A stretch of DNA of 57,621 bases, taken from Candidatus Poribacteria bacterium (lineage in GTDB: Bacteria; Poribacteria; WGA-4E; WGA-3G). The DNA lies in NCBI GenBank assembly GCA_026706025.1, contig JAPOZO010000021.1, positions 1 through 57,621 on the forward strand, given 5' to 3'. Below the pieces are notes generated by a model. That model was not told the origin of the DNA. It did not search any database and saw only the letters and a list, made by a program, of their open reading frames with translations. Of the stretch, positions 8,702 through 17,200 are shown piece after piece. Made by a program: the position numbers and the translations under genes. The first letter of the stretch is position 1. Each line of letters opens with the position of its first letter.

Positions 8702-9598
8702 ATGGACTGGGCAAGAATTACTGTAACCACTTCTCAAGAGGCATCCGAGGCGGTCTCGAACTCTCTCTTTGAGATGAACGCGGTTGGCGTTGAGTTCAAG
8801 GAAAACGCTGACACTGAAGTAGATATCATCGCCTATTATCCTTTAGATGATAGGGTTGGCGCGCGAATGCAAAAACTCCGAGATTTCCTCGCGGAACTTC
8901 CAACCTGGAACATCCACCCGGGCCCGGCAACTATCGATTTACAACACGTCAAATCTGAAAAATGGGAAGAAGCGTGGAAAGCCGCTTTCCCACCGCAACG
9001 GGTCGGAAAACGGATGCTTATCACACCGACATGGCACGATACCCCTCACAATGAAACAGACATCTTGATTCAACTCGACCCCGGCATGGCGTTTGGCACA
9101 GGCTATCATCCGACCACCCGACTTTCCCTTGAACTGTTAGAACACACCATTGAACCGTATTACCACATTGCAGACATCGGGACCGGTTCCGGGATATTAA
9201 CCATCGCTGCTGTCAAGTTAGGCGCGAAACGGGTTGACGCTATTGAACTTGATCCGACAGCAATACCTATCGCAGCAGCAAATTTCCAAACAAATACTGT
9301 GACACCGCACGTGTGCTTATCTCAAGGCGATGGACTCAAAGATGTAGAAAGAAAATACCATCTCATCGTCGGAAACATTCTGACCAAGGCGATTCTACCG
9401 ATTATTCCGGAGTGTCCATCGCGGCTACATCCTGCGGGGATTGTCATCTTTTCTGGTATTTTGGAGACTGAACTCGCACAAGTTGAATCGGTTTTAGGGG
9501 CAAATCAGTTTGAATGTCTTCAGGTCATAAGCGAAGCAGAAGACAATATCACTTGGGTAGGAATTAAAGCGAGACTCCGATCTCAAACCGCACCATAA
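8702..9598 (+). CDS. prmA: Ribosomal protein L11 methyltransferase PrmA
   Basis: 298 aa. PrmA uses SAM to trimethylate lysines and the N-terminus of ribosomal protein L11. The N-terminal L11-recognition domain (MDWARITVTTSQEASEAVSN) is followed by the linker segment DPGMAFGTGYHPTTR, diagnostic for PrmA. The Rossmann methyltransferase domain has IADIGTGSGILTIAA (motif I) and VGNIL, the family's NIL motif. The C-terminus closes with the expected strand-rich segment. It lies 35 bases after dnaJ, and dnaJ-prmA linkage is common in bacterial chaperone operons. Confidence 0.95.
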   Translation: MDWARITVTTSQEASEAVSNSLFEMNAVGVEFKENADTEVDIIAYYPLDDRVGARMQKLRDFLAELPTWNIHPGPATIDLQHVKSEKWEEAWKAAFPPQRVGKRMLITPTWHDTPHNETDILIQLDPGMAFGTGYHPTTRLSLELLEHTIEPYYHIADIGTGSGILTIAAVKLGAKRVDAIELDPTAIPIAAANFQTNTVTPHVCLSQGDGLKDVERKYHLIVGNILTKAILPIIPECPSRLHPAGIVIFSGILETELAQVESVLGANQFECLQVISEAEDNITWVGIKARLRSQTAP

Positions 9599-9872
9599 GC
9601 GTCAATTTTAGAAAAATAACCATCCGGTTCCCCAGGTCCGGTAGGTTCGGTTTCCCAACCGAACCGGATACTCTGCGGAACCCTTGAATACTTCAAAAAA
9701 CCTCTTGAATTCCGTAGGGTTTATTTGCTTGGGTGTTTCTTCAGTATCTGTGTAGAAAAACGGGACCTCACACACCTAAGCCCCAGAGGAGGTTTTTGAT
9801 AGGGTGTTTCTGCAGCATTTGTAGGGATGCTCCTATAAGATACAGCGAAAACTCCCTAAATTGACACCTATG
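9599..9872 (+). repeat. MITE-D copy 1, composite repeat filling the gap after prmA
   Basis: The left end (GCGTCAATTTTAG at 9599-9611) and right end (CTAAATTGACACCTATG at 9856-9872) are near-perfect inverted repeats, giving a 274-bp non-coding element. The left part has a hairpin-forming GGTAGGTTCGGTTTCCCAAC then CGAACCGG. The right half carries pieces of another repeat (TTTGCTTGGGTGTTTCT and TTTTTGATAGGGTGTTTCTG) also seen near 31117, 38543 and 42260. A second left end lies at 28410. This accounts for most of the 340-bp gap; 9873-9938 shows nothing else. Confidence 0.65.
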
Positions 9873-9938
9873 CTGCGATTTGAAACCGCACCGGATTATA
9901 AAGAAGGATTTAAAATTAAATCACAGACTACCAATCAC

Positions 9939-10229
9939 TTACTCTTGTTTCTCCTCCTTCGATAACCCATGGCAGAGGTTGCACCTACCGAGATTCAGAT
10001 GCGGCATCGTCGGCGATTTTTCATCGCCTCTTAGATGGCATTTCAAACACTCCGCATCTTCGTTTGAAGCGCGATGCACCTCAATATTGGAACGCGCAGG
10101 TGCAGCGTTAAAAAAGAGGATCACCATAACAATCGCAAAGATAAGACCGATAACGCAGACAATATACATAAGCGTCTTGGCACTGGCTTGTTCTGTTGGC
10201 ATGTATTTAAGACAAAACTCCTTATTCAA
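9939..10229 (-). CDS. Small membrane-anchored diheme cytochrome c
   Basis: 96 aa. An N-terminal membrane segment (LMYIVCVIGLIFAIVMVILF, about residues 20-39) is followed by a periplasmic domain with two CxxCH heme sites (CLKCH and CNLCH). The second is close to the C-terminus. It resembles short tethered cytochromes that shuttle electrons between a membrane complex and periplasmic enzymes, but I cannot name a family. Its ATG lies 8 bases inside the end of the upstream PIG-L gene on the same strand, so translation is probably coupled. A functional link to that deacetylase is not obvious. Confidence 0.8.
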   Translation of the reverse strand: MNKEFCLKYMPTEQASAKTLMYIVCVIGLIFAIVMVILFFNAAPARSNIEVHRASNEDAECLKCHLRGDEKSPTMPHLNLGRCNLCHGLSKEEKQE

Positions 10230-11037
10230 AAAATGGGAAAAGGGTCGGTATATTTTCTGTTGTTAGCGAGGTCCCATATTCGCATCCTTCAAATGCCTCA
10301 GCATATTGGATGTGTGTGCCTGATGCCTCGCCGTAGAGTGTTATGAGCAAGTCGCGATACTTTTCGGCTGTAGCACTGAACCGATTTAAAAGCCGTTCAG
10401 CGAGCCATGTCCGTCGCGCCGAAGTATCTGAAGGGACAGCAGCCAACGTGCCACTGTTATAGGGAAGCCATTCATAGAACTGCGATACGTGGCAGTGGAG
10501 CATGTCAATCTTTTGCTCAACGACAGCGTCAATACCGACAACCACATCCGGCGTGAACGGGTAGGGCTTCATGAAACCATCACTCAAATAGACGATAACA
10601 GGATTTTTCTCCAGATGGGGCGTAAGCGCGCAGATATTCGGGACCGTAACCATATACGCCGCATCTTGCACCAAAATTGACGTATACCGATGATCCGGAT
10701 GGTAATCGTTGGGACGGTGGGTCATAATCAAATCCGGATGGAACTCGCGAATCGTGCGGATAATCTGATACCGGTTTTCTAACGTCGGCATCAGTTCACC
10801 ATCGTGATTGTCTAAAAGTTCATATTCAATACCGATAACTTCGGCTGCGGCTTGTGTTTCTGCATAACGTCGCTGTGCCAAAGAACCGCCACCCATTTCG
10901 TGGTGTCCAGCATCACCGTTTGTAACAGAGACAAACTTAACGCGATGTCCTTGTTGCACATACCGCGCCGCGACACCACCTGCTTTAATATCACAATCAT
11001 CGGGATGTGCCCCGAAAACTAATATATTTAATGACAT
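10222..11037 (-). CDS. PIG-L (LmbE-like) N-acetylglucosaminyl deacetylase family protein
   Basis: 271 aa zinc-dependent deacetylase. The metal motif AHPDDCDIKAGG is at residues 10-21 and the second His motif is HRPNDYHPDHR at about 106-116. Enzymes of this family remove acetyl groups from GlcNAc-type sugars (GlcNAc-PI, mycothiol and bacillithiol precursors, diacetylchitobiose). The substrate here is unknown. It has no signal peptide, so it acts in the cytoplasm. The 3' end overlaps the start of the diheme cytochrome gene. The divergent + strand gene starts 126 bases away, so the gap 11038-11162 should hold both promoters. Confidence 0.9.
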   Translation of the reverse strand: MSLNILVFGAHPDDCDIKAGGVAARYVQQGHRVKFVSVTNGDAGHHEMGGGSLAQRRYAETQAAAEVIGIEYELLDNHDGELMPTLENRYQIIRTIREFHPDLIMTHRPNDYHPDHRYTSILVQDAAYMVTVPNICALTPHLEKNPVIVYLSDGFMKPYPFTPDVVVGIDAVVEQKIDMLHCHVSQFYEWLPYNSGTLAAVPSDTSARRTWLAERLLNRFSATAEKYRDLLITLYGEASGTHIQYAEAFEGCEYGTSLTTENIPTLFPFFE

Positions 11038-11093
11038 AATGTTCTGTCCATTTCAAATCAGCTACTTTTTTCTTATGAAAACGTAATTTCAAT

Positions 11094-11121
11094 TTGACTT
11101 TATCTCAACTTTTTATACAAT
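11094..11121 (+). promoter_or_regulatory. Promoter upstream of the tandem PurS-like gene
   Basis: TTGACT (11094-11099), 16-nt spacer, TACAAT (11116-11121). An inverted repeat, CTCAA (11104-11108) with TTGAG (11120-11124), spans the -10 and could bind a regulator. The start codon is 42 bases downstream of the -10. Confidence 0.6.
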
Positions 11122-11162
11122 TGAGAAAAGCGTGTTAATATAGACAAAGGAATTTCTATTTT

Positions 11163-11630
11163 ATGGATAATTGGAAAGTTGAAGTCTCCTATAAACCTGA
11201 AGTCCCCGATACCGTTGGGCAAGGCATCCTTGAAGATATTGCTGACCTCGGTATCAGTGATGTTGATTCCGTCCGTACCGCCACAGTCTACTGGATTGAA
11301 GGCACTCTTGACACACAAAGTATTGACCGAATCGGTTCAGAGCTCCTCGCCGATCCGATTACACAGACATACACCTTTGCTACGCAAAATGACGCTGCAA
11401 AAAGTTGGACGCTTGAAGTACAATTCAAACCCGGCGTTACCGATGCAGTTGGCGATAGCACTGTCAAAGGTATCAACGATTTAGGCATCACCGGTGTCAC
11501 CACCATCCGTACCGGACATAAGTACTGGCTAACCGGTGCCTTAAACGCTGAAGTTGTTGAGACTATTGCACAACGTCTCCTCATGAACGATGTCATCCAG
11601 ACGTTCTCTTACCAAAAACCCTCATCATAA
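11163..11630 (+). CDS. Tandem PurS-like protein (two PurS domains in one chain)
   Basis: 155 aa made of two homologous halves of about 75 residues. Half 1 has VEVSYKPEVPDTVGQGILED, LGISDVDSVRTATVYWIEG. Half 2 has LEVQFKPGVTDAVGDSTVKG, LGITGVTTIRTGHKYWLTG. This matches PurS, the small subunit of phosphoribosylformylglycinamidine synthase in purine synthesis, normally a single domain of about 80 aa that works as a dimer bridging PurL and PurQ. Here a fused dimer may replace two chains. No PurL or PurQ gene is in the window. PurS similarity is from recognised motifs (KPGVxDxxG, VRxGxxxxxxG) and is convincing but not proven. A monocistronic gene with its own promoter. Confidence 0.75.
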   Translation: MDNWKVEVSYKPEVPDTVGQGILEDIADLGISDVDSVRTATVYWIEGTLDTQSIDRIGSELLADPITQTYTFATQNDAAKSWTLEVQFKPGVTDAVGDSTVKGINDLGITGVTTIRTGHKYWLTGALNAEVVETIAQRLLMNDVIQTFSYQKPSS

Positions 11631-11649
11631 GGAACATTATGCATTCCTT

Positions 11650-11684
11650 CTTAAAGTCCCTGATAAGGGGGATTTAGGGGGTTC
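11650..11684 (+). repeat. Dispersed CCCTGATAAGGGGGATTTAGGGGG repeat, copy 1
   Basis: CTTAAAGTCCCTGATAAGGG then GGATTTAGGGGGTTC. A partial palindrome (CCCTGATAAGGG) is at its core. Related copies: 28258-28330 (inside MITE-C), 31083-31116 and 40816-40852. It sits between two convergent genes and might act as a terminator hairpin. Confidence 0.7.
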
Positions 11685-11709
11685 TGGCAAATAGCTTATG
11701 AGACACACA

Positions 11710-12534
11710 TTAACTCGCATACACCCGAATCACTGTGCCTAAGTGAAACCGAACTAACGCGGCAGTCGCTGCTTGGCGAAGCGCGAAACGGAGACTTGTT
11801 ATTGGGCTAACGCGCTTCGGTCTACCCAACGTAACGTTATGAAACCCGTGCTTCCGCAGCAACTTCGGCAAAGAATGTGCTGAAAAATAATAGAGATGGT
11901 CGTGCGGATGGACGTAAGGCCAATCCGCTTTCTGAAGCCGACTCTGTAGACTCTCACCATTCGGCACTTCAATAACTAAGGTGCCTGTTCCCGGTTTCAA
12001 AACGCGACGTAACTCACTAAGGAACGGATTTAATTCGGAAATATGTTCTAACACATGATAAAGCACAATCGCGTCAAAGGACGCAGACGGGAAGTCTGCT
12101 TCAAAAATATCCGCGCATTGGACATCAAGTTTATACTTCTCTTGCGCAAATGCGCTTCCACTCTTGGAAGGATCAATGCCTTGCGGGTCCCATCCGTGTT
12201 CGCGAGCGAGTGAGAGAAAAGTACCAATCCCGCAGCCTACATCTAACAGTCGTCCTTTGCTTCGGTGTTGTTTCTCCAATTCTGTGAGGCGTTCAGTCAT
12301 CTGCAACCACTCCATGCTATCCGTCTCGATGCGTTCCACTTTATCAGGTGGATAATAGGACTCGGTATACGCCGCCTCAAGCGTCTGACGGCTAATTCTC
12401 GGATTCACATAACGTAACTGGCACCGCTTGCAGATAACCACCGACAAGGAATCTTTATCAAAAAGCAGTTCCGTCGCATCCTGTTCACATATAGGGCAGT
12501 CAATATGTTCTAAAGTACGCATCAACACCACCAC
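11710..12534 (-). CDS. Class I SAM methyltransferase with N-terminal zinc finger
   Basis: 274 aa. A four-Cys zinc ribbon (CPIC ... CKRC, residues 13-38) is followed by a Rossmann methyltransferase. Motif I is LLDVGCGIGTFLSLA (about 97-111), then the acidic GIDPSK, the motif FDAIVLYHVLEHI and LKPGTGTLVIEVPN. This architecture is common in enzymes that methylate sugars or polyketide-like metabolites and is often found in polysaccharide loci. The acceptor is unknown. The ATG at 12522 (MRTLEHIDCP) is an equally good start. It stands alone, convergent with the PurS-like gene. Confidence 0.85.
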   Translation of the reverse strand: MVVLMRTLEHIDCPICEQDATELLFDKDSLSVVICKRCQLRYVNPRISRQTLEAAYTESYYPPDKVERIETDSMEWLQMTERLTELEKQHRSKGRLLDVGCGIGTFLSLAREHGWDPQGIDPSKSGSAFAQEKYKLDVQCADIFEADFPSASFDAIVLYHVLEHISELNPFLSELRRVLKPGTGTLVIEVPNGESLQSRLQKADWPYVHPHDHLYYFSAHSLPKLLRKHGFHNVTLGRPKRVSPITSLRFALRQAATAALVRFHLGTVIRVYAS

Positions 12535-12551
12535 TTTTCAAAGGGTCTCTT

Positions 12552-12580
12552 CTGTAGGGTCGAGCTGTGCTCACGATTTT
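12552..12580 (+). repeat. REP-like palindrome, degenerate copy
   Basis: TGTAGGGTCGAGCTGTGCTC then ACGATTTTT, a diverged form of the TGTAGGAGCGAGCTGCGCTC unit best seen at 17615. It is joined directly to the truncated MITE-A copy. Confidence 0.55.
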
Positions 12581-12676
12581 TTTGTAGCATAAACTGTTAG
12601 TTTGTGCCAGTCTGAATGCCTGTTATAGGGATTCAGACTGTTTGAGAGTGCTCAATTAATTATAGGTTTTACTATA
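12580..12676 (+). repeat. MITE-A copy 2, left end missing
   Basis: Matches MITE-A from the TTTGTAGCATAAACTG core to the right end GGTTTTACTATA, including the CAGTCTGAAT hairpin. The left end has been replaced by the REP-like unit. With MITE-B just after it, the 318-bp gap 12535-12852 is almost all repeats. Confidence 0.75.
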
Positions 12677-12678
12677 AA

Positions 12679-12837
12679 TAACCCAAGTTGCCACTTTGTA
12701 GCATAGGAAACCGTTGGTTCCTTGTGGACTTTCGCGCCGAAAATGGCAGGAAACACGCCAAGTTTTCGCAAAAATGACCGCTTTTCACTGAAAAATGGTG
12801 TGCGTGCGCCTAAAATCATAAAGGTAGCAAGTTGGGG
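12679..12837 (+). repeat. MITE-B copy 1
   Basis: About 158 bp with inverted ends: AACCCAAGTTGCCAC on the left and a GTAGCAAGTTGGG-type right end. The interior (CGCCGAAAATGGCAGGAAAC, GCGTGTTTCC-like inverted segments, TTTTCGCAAAAATGACCGC) is about 90% identical to copy 2 at 14094-14246. It also contains the TTTGTAGCAT core. Confidence 0.8.
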
Positions 12838-12852
12838 TATAAATAACCCCGA

Positions 12853-13827
12853 TTAAAAAAGCGGCACACCTTGTGCTTCGACATACACCGAGTAGAGCGA
12901 TTGACTACCCATCATAAACAGCCTGTTCCGTTTCACGCCGCCGAAGCAGAGGTTCGCACAGATTTCAGGAAGGTGGATTTTCCCGATAAGCGTTCCATCT
13001 GATGCAAAGGTATGCACGCCGTCGTAGCCGTCACCAACCCATCCAGCACTCGCCCACAGATTTCCATCAACATCACATCGGATACCGTCGGCAATACCGG
13101 GTGCCATATCACAGAACACCGCTTGCTCGCCCAATCGTTCACCATCTATAACATCATAGACATAGATATACCGCGGGGTTCCTTCTTGGTGTGTAACACC
13201 GGTGTCAACGATATAGAGTTTATCATAGTCTGGAGAAAAGCAGATACCGTTCGGTTTTTCGAGTTCAGCCGTTGCAACAGTTGCTTCCCCAGTATCCGGA
13301 TTGAGGCGATAAACACAAGTCGGCAATTCAAATTCCGCTATATGCCCTTCGTAGTTGAGCATGATACCGTACCCCGGATCCGTAAACCAGATGCCACCAT
13401 CTGGGTGAACTGCTACGTCATTTGGGGCATTGAGTGGCTTGCCATCAAAACTATCCATTAGCACAGTAATCGTTCCGTCGTATTCTGTGCGTGTGACACG
13501 CCGTGCGCCGTGTTCACAACTAATAAGTCTGCCTTGCCGATCGCGGGTATGTCCATTGCTATAGTTTGACGGTTTTCGATAGGTGCTTACCTGACCGGTA
13601 GATTCCTCCCATTTCAGTATCCGGTTATTTGGAATATCGCTCCAGAGTAAGTATCCGCCATCGCCGAACCAGACGGGGCCCTCTGCCCAGCGCGACCCTG
13701 TCCACAACCGTTCAACGACGGAGTTGCCAATCTTATACTTGCCAAAACGAGAGTCTATTACCTCAATCGCCGGATCCGGATAGCGGACAACCGTCCCATC
13801 CCACTTTCTTTCTGGTGGTGTATGCAT
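12853..13827 (-). CDS. SMP-30/gluconolactonase/LRE-family protein
   Basis: 324 aa from the chosen start. Six-bladed propeller lactonase family, hydrolysing sugar lactones such as gluconolactone with one divalent metal. Visible metal and active-site segments: WAEGPVWF (Glu ligand), LNAPNDVAVHPDGGIWFTDP (Asn and Asp), PNGICFSPDYDKLYIVDT (Asn, Asp). No signal peptide, so cytoplasmic. The ATG at 13827 has GGAGG 6-10 bases upstream; the 27-residue upstream extension in frame lacks family similarity and is rejected. The gene is flanked by two copies of MITE-B in the same orientation. Role: probably sugar-acid catabolism. The exact lactone is unknown. Confidence 0.87.
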   Translation of the reverse strand: MHTPPERKWDGTVVRYPDPAIEVIDSRFGKYKIGNSVVERLWTGSRWAEGPVWFGDGGYLLWSDIPNNRILKWEESTGQVSTYRKPSNYSNGHTRDRQGRLISCEHGARRVTRTEYDGTITVLMDSFDGKPLNAPNDVAVHPDGGIWFTDPGYGIMLNYEGHIAEFELPTCVYRLNPDTGEATVATAELEKPNGICFSPDYDKLYIVDTGVTHQEGTPRYIYVYDVIDGERLGEQAVFCDMAPGIADGIRCDVDGNLWASAGWVGDGYDGVHTFASDGTLIGKIHLPEICANLCFGGVKRNRLFMMGSQSLYSVYVEAQGVPLF

Positions 13828-13927
13828 GCAATTTCCTCCAAGTTCTCTGCAAATAGCAAAATGCTTTCGGTTCTGCAATAGTATACCACAAATCCATGTT
13901 TTACGCAAAATCTTGTCACCTCCCGAT

Positions 13928-13955
13928 TGTAGGCGCGAGTTTTGCTCGCGATCTT
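13928..13955 (+). repeat. REP-like palindrome
   Basis: TGTAGGCGCGAGTTTTGCTC then GCGATCTT; stem GCGAG/CTCGC. Same family as 17615-17642, 12552-12580 and the split copy at 42245-42326. It lies in the 455-bp divergent gap 13828-14282, with the promoter and MITE-B copy 2. Confidence 0.7.
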
Positions 13956-14014
13956 CCCAGCAAAGTGCTTGAAAAACCGAAAACTGAATCGCCCTGCTTA
14001 TCCTCTAAAAAAAT

Positions 14015-14043
14015 TTGACACCCGCATAAAACCATAGTATAAT
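14015..14043 (+). promoter_or_regulatory. Consensus sigma-70 promoter of the PLD-helicase gene
   Basis: TTGACA (14015-14020), 17-nt spacer, TATAAT (14038-14043): both hexamers are perfect. The predicted start near 14050 gives a leader of about 230 nt that contains all of MITE-B copy 2. Confidence 0.85.
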
Positions 14044-14051
14044 TATACTAT
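14034..14051. promoter_or_regulatory. 18-bp perfect palindrome over the -10 element (probable operator)
   Basis: ATAGTATAATTATACTAT is its own reverse complement and covers the whole -10 box. A dimeric repressor bound here would block the promoter. The small HTH gene at 17778 is a candidate repressor, by position only. Confidence 0.6.
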
Positions 14052-14093
14052 ACTAAAAACAAGTTAGAAAATATCTTGCATAAAATCCGAAGC

Positions 14094-14246
14094 AACCCAA
14101 GTTGCCACTTTGTAGCATAGGCTGTTAGCCTGTGGCTCTTTGCGCCGAAAATGGTAGGAAACACGCCAAGTTTTCGCAAAAATGACCGCTTTTCACTGAA
14201 AAACGGTGTGCGTGCGTCTAAAATCATAAAGGTAGCAAGTTGGGTT
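14094..14246 (+). repeat. MITE-B copy 2, in the helicase leader
   Basis: 153 bp with ends AACCCAAGTTGCCAC and GTAGCAAGTTGGGTT (inverted, two mismatches). Ends 36 bases before the helicase start codon and lies downstream of its predicted promoter, so it should be transcribed as part of the leader. Confidence 0.8.
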
Positions 14247-14282
14247 AATTAGTGTTTTAGAGCACCACAGGAATGATTTTGT

Positions 14283-17200
14283 ATGTCAAATAAAAACGCA
14301 TCCCTTAAATCTGGTATCCGGGACAACCTCAGCCGAGGAAAAGTCTACGAGTTTTTAGAGCAAGAAATCAAAAACGGCTCAGCACTCTCCATTGTATCCG
14401 CATACTTTACTATCAACGCCTTTGAAGCACTCCAGAAACCATTAAACGAGATAAAAGAACTCCGTTTTTTGTTCGGTGATCCGGATTTCATCAAAAGCCT
14501 TGATCCCACCAACACTGAGAAAAAAGCCTTTAGTATTACGGATACAGGTTTAGAACTTCATAAACAACTTCAGCAGAAACCGATTGCCAAAGCTTGCGCC
14601 GAATGGATAAAAGAAAAGGTTGAAATCCGTTCAACACGAAAATCAAATCTCCTGCACGGGAAAATGTATCATATCGCCAACGACGGTGTTGAAAAGGCGA
14701 TTATGGGCAGCTCCAATTTTACAATGCGCGGCTTAGGCTTGATTCATGAGAGCAGCAACATTGAACTCAACCTTGAGGTGGATAGCGACCGAGATCGCCG
14801 TGACCTGAAAGCGTGGTTCGACGAAATTTGGGATAACGATAAACTCGTTGAAGATGTCAAGAAAAAAGTGATTGCCAAGTTAGAACAGATAGGGAAAGAT
14901 CACGCACCGGAACTCATCTATTACAAAACCCTCTACGAACTCTTCCGGGACGAGATCGAAACCCGAAAAACCAACGACCAAACCCTTGAAGATACACATC
15001 TGTATGATACTAAAGTCTGGGAAACGCTGTACGAATTTCAGAAAGAGGGCGTAAAAAGCGTAATCGCACGTCTGTTGCGTCACAACGGCTGCATCTTGGC
15101 AGACAGTGTGGGGTTAGGAAAAACCTACACAGCACTGGCAGTGATAAAATTCTTTGAGTTACGAAACCAACGTGTCCTTGTGCTATGTCCGAAAAAACTG
15201 CATGGCAATTGGTCACTCTACCCCGTCTACAACTCGCAAGACACCAATCCCTTCCTCGATGACAAGTTCGGTTATACGCTGCTATCGCATACCGACCTTT
15301 CCCGCTACACCGGCGAATCTAACAGTATTAATTTGGAAAATTTCAACTGGCATAATTTTGACCTGATTGTGATTGACGAATCCCACAACTTCCGAAATGA
15401 TACAAAACCCGTCCGTGACTCAGACGGTAAATTTATCCGACACAGTCGCTACACACGGCTCTTGGAAGAAGTTATCAAGGAAGGCACGAAAACAAAAGTG
15501 TTGATGCTGTCAGCGACACCCGTGAATACATCACTCATTGACCTCCGCAACCAAATCTATCTTATGACTGAAAAGCGTGAGGATATCTTCAGCGATAGTC
15601 TCGGGATCAGTAATATTGGTTCACTGCTGCGCCAAGCGCAAAAAGAATTCAAGAAATGGGAAGAAGATAGCGGCGAGAACGGTCAAAGAGAGAAAACGAA
15701 GTTGCTGGAGGCACTCGGTGCCGATTTCTTTCAACTGCTTGGTGGTGTCTCTATTGCTCGCTCCCGACGGCATATTAAGACATTCTACGCTGAAGAGATG
15801 ACACGCATCGGCGAGTTTCCGACACCACAGAAACCCGAAAATTGCCATCCTCCAACAGATTTGACGGGTGAACTCTCCTATAAGGCACTGGCAGACCAGA
15901 TCGGTGAATTCGAGTTAGCCATCTATAGACCTTCCAGTTACGTCATCAGTGAGGCAGCAAAACAGCGACTCGCAAACGAAAAGCAGAGATTCCGTTTCAA
16001 CCAAGCAGACCGTGAACGATTCCTTATCGGCATGATGCAGACCAATTTTCTGAAACGTCTCGAGAGTTCCGCTCACTCACTGTCGGAAACACTTCAACGC
16101 ACCATCGGCAAAATCGACGATATGCTGGAGAAGATTCACCGATACCAACAAAACCCGAATATGCAGAACGCACAAGCCGATGTTTTGCCCGACGACGATG
16201 AAGACGATGAAGAGTTTTTGATCAACCGAGCGCGCAACCCCTATCACCTCCGCGAATTGGATTGTACCCGCTGGAAGAATGACCTTATCAAGGACAAAGA
16301 GACCTTAACCGCTGCATCGGATAACGTTAAAGCTATCACACCGGAAAGGGACGGTAAACTCAAGGCAATTAAAGCACATATTCAGAAGAAGGTACAAAAC
16401 CCCACAACCGACAAAGACGGAAAAATTAATCGCAAGCTGCTGGTTTTCACAACCTTCAAAGATACGGCAGTCTATCTCTATGAAAAACTATCAGACCTTG
16501 CCGATGAATTAAAACTGAACATGGCAATGGTTTCCGGGGACCTGACACAAACCGCCTGTGGACAAAATAACTTCAACGTCATCTTAAACAATTTCGCACC
16601 AAAAGCACGGACTAATATAGATAACGCATCTGACGAAATAGACTTACTCATTGCCACGGACTGCATCTCAGAAGGGCAAAATCTCCAGGATTGTGATACC
16701 ATGCTGAACTATGATATCCACTGGAACCCCGTCCGTATCATCCAACGCTTTGGTCGTATCGACCGAATCGGCAGCCGCAATGCTACAATAAAGATGATTA
16801 ACTACTGGCCCACCGAAGATATGGAAGTCTATCTCCGTTTACAAAGTCGCGTCGCATCCCGTATGGCACTCGCCGATGCAGCCGCAAGCGGCGATGACGA
16901 TCCGTTGAATGAATTCACCTATGAACAGGCACAGATGGAACTCAATTTTCGGGACGCGCAATTGGAGCAGCTTCGCCAAGATGTCCTGGACCTCGACGAC
17001 CTCTCTGATGGTATTGTCATCAGCGACTTTACACTTGATTATTTCTTTGCGCAATTGCTAAAGTATCTCGAAAGAAAAAGAGATGAATTAGAAGCCACAC
17101 CGAAAGGCGCGTATGCCGTCACCTTCAACGAAAACAATCCCACAGAAACCGGTGTCATCTTCTTTCTCCGACAACGCAACATCATCACAGATAAGGAGAA

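Noticed and set aside
12853-13908. Longer start for the SMP-30 gene (27 extra residues)
   Set aside because: The extension has no family similarity, while ATG 13827 has GGAGG at the right distance.
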